Assembly: GCA_030038715.1 (NCBI GenBank)
Contig: JASHSO010000235.1
Coordinates: 1 to 6,824, forward strand
Direction: 5' to 3'
Length of the DNA: 6,824 nt
DNA from: Streptosporangiaceae bacterium
GTDB lineage: Bacteria > Actinomycetota > Actinomycetes > Streptosporangiales > Streptosporangiaceae
The stretch's first letter is position 1. Each line of letters starts with the position of its first letter. Both the position numbers and the translations under genes were made by a program. Of this stretch, positions 5,061-6,824 are shown in pieces. The notes beneath the pieces were generated by a model, which worked only from the letters and a program-made list of their open reading frames with translations, searched no databases and had not been told where the DNA came from.

Positions 5061-5678
5061 GTGTTCAGACGACGCAGCGCCGGGGCCCCGGACGTACTCG
5101 ACGACGCCGAGGGCGCACCGGAGCCGGACTCGGCCGACATGGTCCAGGCTCGGCCCGGCCAGACCCCCAAGAAGGGCGCGCCGACGCCCAAGCGAAGCGA
5201 GGCCCAGGCCAGGCGGCGCCAGCCATACCAGGCGCCCACCGACCGGAAGGCCGCAACGCGCGAGTCCAGGCAGCGCGACCGCGACTCCAGGCAGCGCAAG
5301 ACCCTGGCGTTGCAGCGCGGCGAGGAGTGGGCGCTGCCGGCCAAGGACAAGGGCCCGGTCCGGGCGTTCGCTCGCGACTACGTCGATGCCAGGCACGGCC
5401 TCGGCGAGTACTACATGTTCCTGGTGATACTGCTGATCGTCCTGCTGGTCATCCCGTCGGCGACCGCCAAGCTGCTAGCGGACGTCCTGGTCGCCGTCGT
5501 GCTGGTGGTGATGGCTACCGAGGGCTGGTGGGTCGGCAGGCAGGTGCTGCGAGTAGCCCGGGAGCGCTTCCCCGGCCAGAGCACCCGCGGCGTGCGGATG
5601 TACGCAGCGCTGCGCGGTATCCAGATCCGCCGGATGCGAGTGCCTAAGCCGCGGGTCAATCGGGGCGACGCGGTCTAG
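5061..5678 (+). CDS. DUF3043 family two-helix membrane protein
   Basis: This 205-residue protein resembles the actinobacterial DUF3043 family, whose function is unknown. The first 100 residues are hydrophilic and probably disordered, rich in Arg, Gln, Pro and Asp, with a short internal duplication (SRQRDRD, then SRQRKT, 69-81). A conserved-looking stretch RAFARDYVDARHGLGEYYM (101-119) leads into two hydrophobic helices (about 118-134 and 138-152), separated by IPSATAK. The C-terminal part is basic (RRMRVPKPRVNR, 190-201). By the positive-inside rule both ends probably face the cytoplasm. The GTG start has no ribosome binding site but has a -10 hexamer 6 bases upstream, which suggests a leaderless transcript. 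It is divergent from pspA, so it may share regulatory DNA with the membrane-stress genes, although nothing shows that it takes part in that response. Confidence 0.85.
   Translation: MFRRRSAGAPDVLDDAEGAPEPDSADMVQARPGQTPKKGAPTPKRSEAQARRRQPYQAPTDRKAATRESRQRDRDSRQRKTLALQRGEEWALPAKDKGPVRAFARDYVDARHGLGEYYMFLVILLIVLLVIPSATAKLLADVLVAVVLVVMATEGWWVGRQVLRVARERFPGQSTRGVRMYAALRGIQIRRMRVPKPRVNRGDAV
5260..5297 (+). repeat. Short tandem duplication in the DUF3043 gene
   Basis: Bases 5260-5276 recur at 5281-5297 with one mismatch, offset 21 bases (seven codons). The core TCCAGGCAGCGC is identical in both copies. It encodes the repeated SRQR motif in the disordered N-terminal part. Confidence 0.7.
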
Positions 5679-5692
5679 CCGACCAGCGAGCC

Positions 5693-5727
5693 GAGACCGT
5701 GCTGCCTGCCACCGCTAGGTTGTCGGC
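5693..5727 (+). promoter_or_regulatory. Candidate leaderless promoter of the aldo/keto reductase
   Basis: GAGACC (5693-5698, 4 of 6 matches to TTGACC) lies 17 bases before TAGGTT (5716-5721), and the ATG at 5728 follows 6 bases later. This is the same geometry as at the DUF3043 gene. No ribosome binding site is visible. Confidence 0.45.
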
Positions 5728-6726
5728 ATGGAATACCGACACCTCGGCCGGTCCGGCCTGAAGCTCAGCGAGATCGCGTACGGCAACTGGATTACCCACG
5801 GCTCGCAGGTCGAGGAGGACGCAGCGCTCGCCTGTGTCGCCGCAGCACTCGATCAAGGCATCACTACCTTCGACACCGCGGACGTCTACGCTCGCTCCAG
5901 AGCCGAGCAGGTGCTCGGCAAGGCCTTGGACGGCGTCCGCAGGGAATCGGTCGAGATCTGCACCAAGGTCTACTGGCCGATCGGCAGCGGGCCAAACGAC
6001 AGAGGGCTGTCCCGCAAGCACATCATGGAGTCCGCGCACGCCTCGCTTCGCCGACTGCGGACCGACTACATCGACCTGTACCAGGCGCACCGCTTCGACT
6101 ACCACACACCACTCGAGGAGACGCTGCGCGCCTTCGACGACCTCGTCAGGCAGGGAAAAGTGCTGTACGTCGGCGTCTCGGAGTGGCGGGCCGAGGAGAT
6201 CTCAGCCGCACTCAAGATCGCCGGCGAGCTCGGGCTCGACCGGATCGTGTCCAACCAGCCGGAGTACAACATGATCTGGCGGGTCATCGAAGCCGAGGTG
6301 GTCCCGCTGTGCGAGCAGGAAGGGGTCGGCCTGATCGTTTTCTCGCCGATTGCCCAGGGGGTGCTGACCGGGAAGTACCTGCCCGGTGCCACGCCGCCAG
6401 CCGGCTCGCGGGCCACTGACAAGGTCGGCGCGGGCTTCATCTCCGATTTGCTGAACGACGACCTGTTGCGGCGCGTGCAGCAACTCAGGCCCCTGGCAGA
6501 CCAGGCGGGCCTGACCCTTGCGCAGCTTGCGGTGGCCTGGATCCTGCAGAACCCGAACGTCACAGCGGCCATCGTCGGCGCCACCAGGCCCGAGCAGGTC
6601 GCCGAGAACGCCGGCGCCGCCGGCGTGCGGCTGGACCCGCAGCTGCTGACGCAGATCGACGAGGTGCTCGCAGACCAGGTCGTCACCGACCCAGCCAACA
6701 CTGCTAGCCCGCGCGAACGCCCGTGA
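5728..6726 (+). CDS. Aldo/keto reductase (Kv-beta-like group)
   Basis: This is a 332-residue NADPH-dependent oxidoreductase with a TIM-barrel fold, probably acting on aldehydes or ketones in the cytoplasm; the substrate cannot be told. The catalytic tetrad is complete: Asp49 and Tyr54 in FDTADVYA, Lys80 in CTKVYWP, and His121 in YQAHRFD. Other family landmarks are GLSRKHIMES (93-102), SLRRLRTDYIDLY (106-118), YVGVSEW (147-153), SNQPEYN (175-181), FSPIAQGVLTGKY (205-217) and the cofactor-phosphate loop IVGATRPEQVAEN (282-294). The last motif and the FSPIAQGVLTGKY loop suit the potassium-channel-beta-like branch. Length is normal. It starts 49 bases after the DUF3043 gene on the same strand, but its own -10 hexamer lies 6 bases before the ATG, so it may be transcribed separately as a leaderless message. 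It converges on a possible gene at the right edge. Confidence 0.95.
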   Translation: MEYRHLGRSGLKLSEIAYGNWITHGSQVEEDAALACVAAALDQGITTFDTADVYARSRAEQVLGKALDGVRRESVEICTKVYWPIGSGPNDRGLSRKHIMESAHASLRRLRTDYIDLYQAHRFDYHTPLEETLRAFDDLVRQGKVLYVGVSEWRAEEISAALKIAGELGLDRIVSNQPEYNMIWRVIEAEVVPLCEQEGVGLIVFSPIAQGVLTGKYLPGATPPAGSRATDKVGAGFISDLLNDDLLRRVQQLRPLADQAGLTLAQLAVAWILQNPNVTAAIVGATRPEQVAENAGAAGVRLDPQLLTQIDEVLADQVVTDPANTASPRERP

Positions 6727-6740
6727 AGTCCCCTCGGGCT
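6706..6740 (+). terminator. Weak hairpin at the end of the aldo/keto reductase gene
   Basis: AGCCCG (6706-6711) and CGGGCT (6735-6740) are inverted arms with a 23-base loop that spans the stop codon. The stem is short and the loop long, so this is only a tentative terminator. Confidence 0.2.
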
Positions 6741-6741
6741 G

Positions 6742-6824
6742 CTATTCCTCATCTGCATGGTGCAGGCTCATCGGCCCGTACACAGCCCGCGCACCTTCCA
6801 TCAGGACCACCTGGTCGACGCCGG
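6742..6824 (-). CDS. Possible C-terminal end of an unrecognised gene (cut by the window edge)
   Basis: A minus-strand frame enters from the right edge and ends at a TAG (6742-6744). The visible 26 residues include VDQVVLMEGARAVYG and end in LHHADEE. The composition (hydrophobic beta-like start, balanced charges, GC-rich third positions) looks like real protein, and the stop lies 15 bases beyond the convergent aldo/keto reductase. The fragment is too short to assign a family. Confidence 0.45.
   Translation of the reverse strand, partial: GVDQVVLMEGARAVYGPMSLHHADEE

Noticed and set aside
4859..5396. Minus-strand frames running through the pspA upstream region and the DUF3043 gene
   Set aside because: They are antisense to the DUF3043 gene, with biased composition and no ribosome binding sites; the upstream ATG at 4891 for pspA also lacks one.

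Overview
The window is very GC-rich, with strong G/C preference at third codon positions, GTG starts and apparently leaderless promoters. Together with the gene families present (actinobacterial-type NadA, PspA/PspAA/PspAB, DUF3043) this points to a high-GC actinobacterium. The genus cannot be fixed from sequence alone. No mobile elements, CRISPR arrays, tRNAs or rRNAs were seen, and nothing stands out as recently acquired: this looks like ordinary chromosomal core.

Left part (1-1975): an A-type iron-sulfur carrier (erpA/iscA-like, minus strand) lies back-to-back with quinolinate synthase nadA (plus strand). NadA is a [4Fe-4S] enzyme, so the pair may link cofactor supply to its client. The 286-base gap between them holds a candidate nadA promoter with an overlapping palindrome (TATCGTC-N5-GACGATA), several short inverted repeats, and a hairpin just before the nadA ribosome binding site. 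A perfect 17-bp hairpin follows erpA.

Middle part (2008-4858): four minus-strand genes read pspA, pspAA, htpX, pspAB. This is a membrane-stress module: PspA (ESCRT-III-like coiled-coil membrane protein), the small acidic PspAA (overlapping pspA by 4 bases), the membrane zinc protease HtpX, and PspAB (4 bases after htpX). A 193-base gap splits it into two halves. That gap carries a 47-base imperfect hairpin, a -10-like hexamer and a second hairpin directly before the htpX ribosome binding site, so htpX-pspAB may be controlled partly independently of pspA-pspAA. No pspF, pspB/C or clgR-type regulator is visible here.

Right part (5061-6824): a DUF3043 two-helix membrane protein, divergent from pspA, is followed by an aldo/keto reductase with an intact catalytic tetrad. 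Both have a TAGGYT hexamer exactly six bases before the start codon and no ribosome binding site, so they may be leaderless. A minus-strand frame at the right edge may be the C-terminus of an unrecognised gene.

I found no clearly novel system. The most informative leads are the nadA palindrome and the structured gap that divides the psp module.
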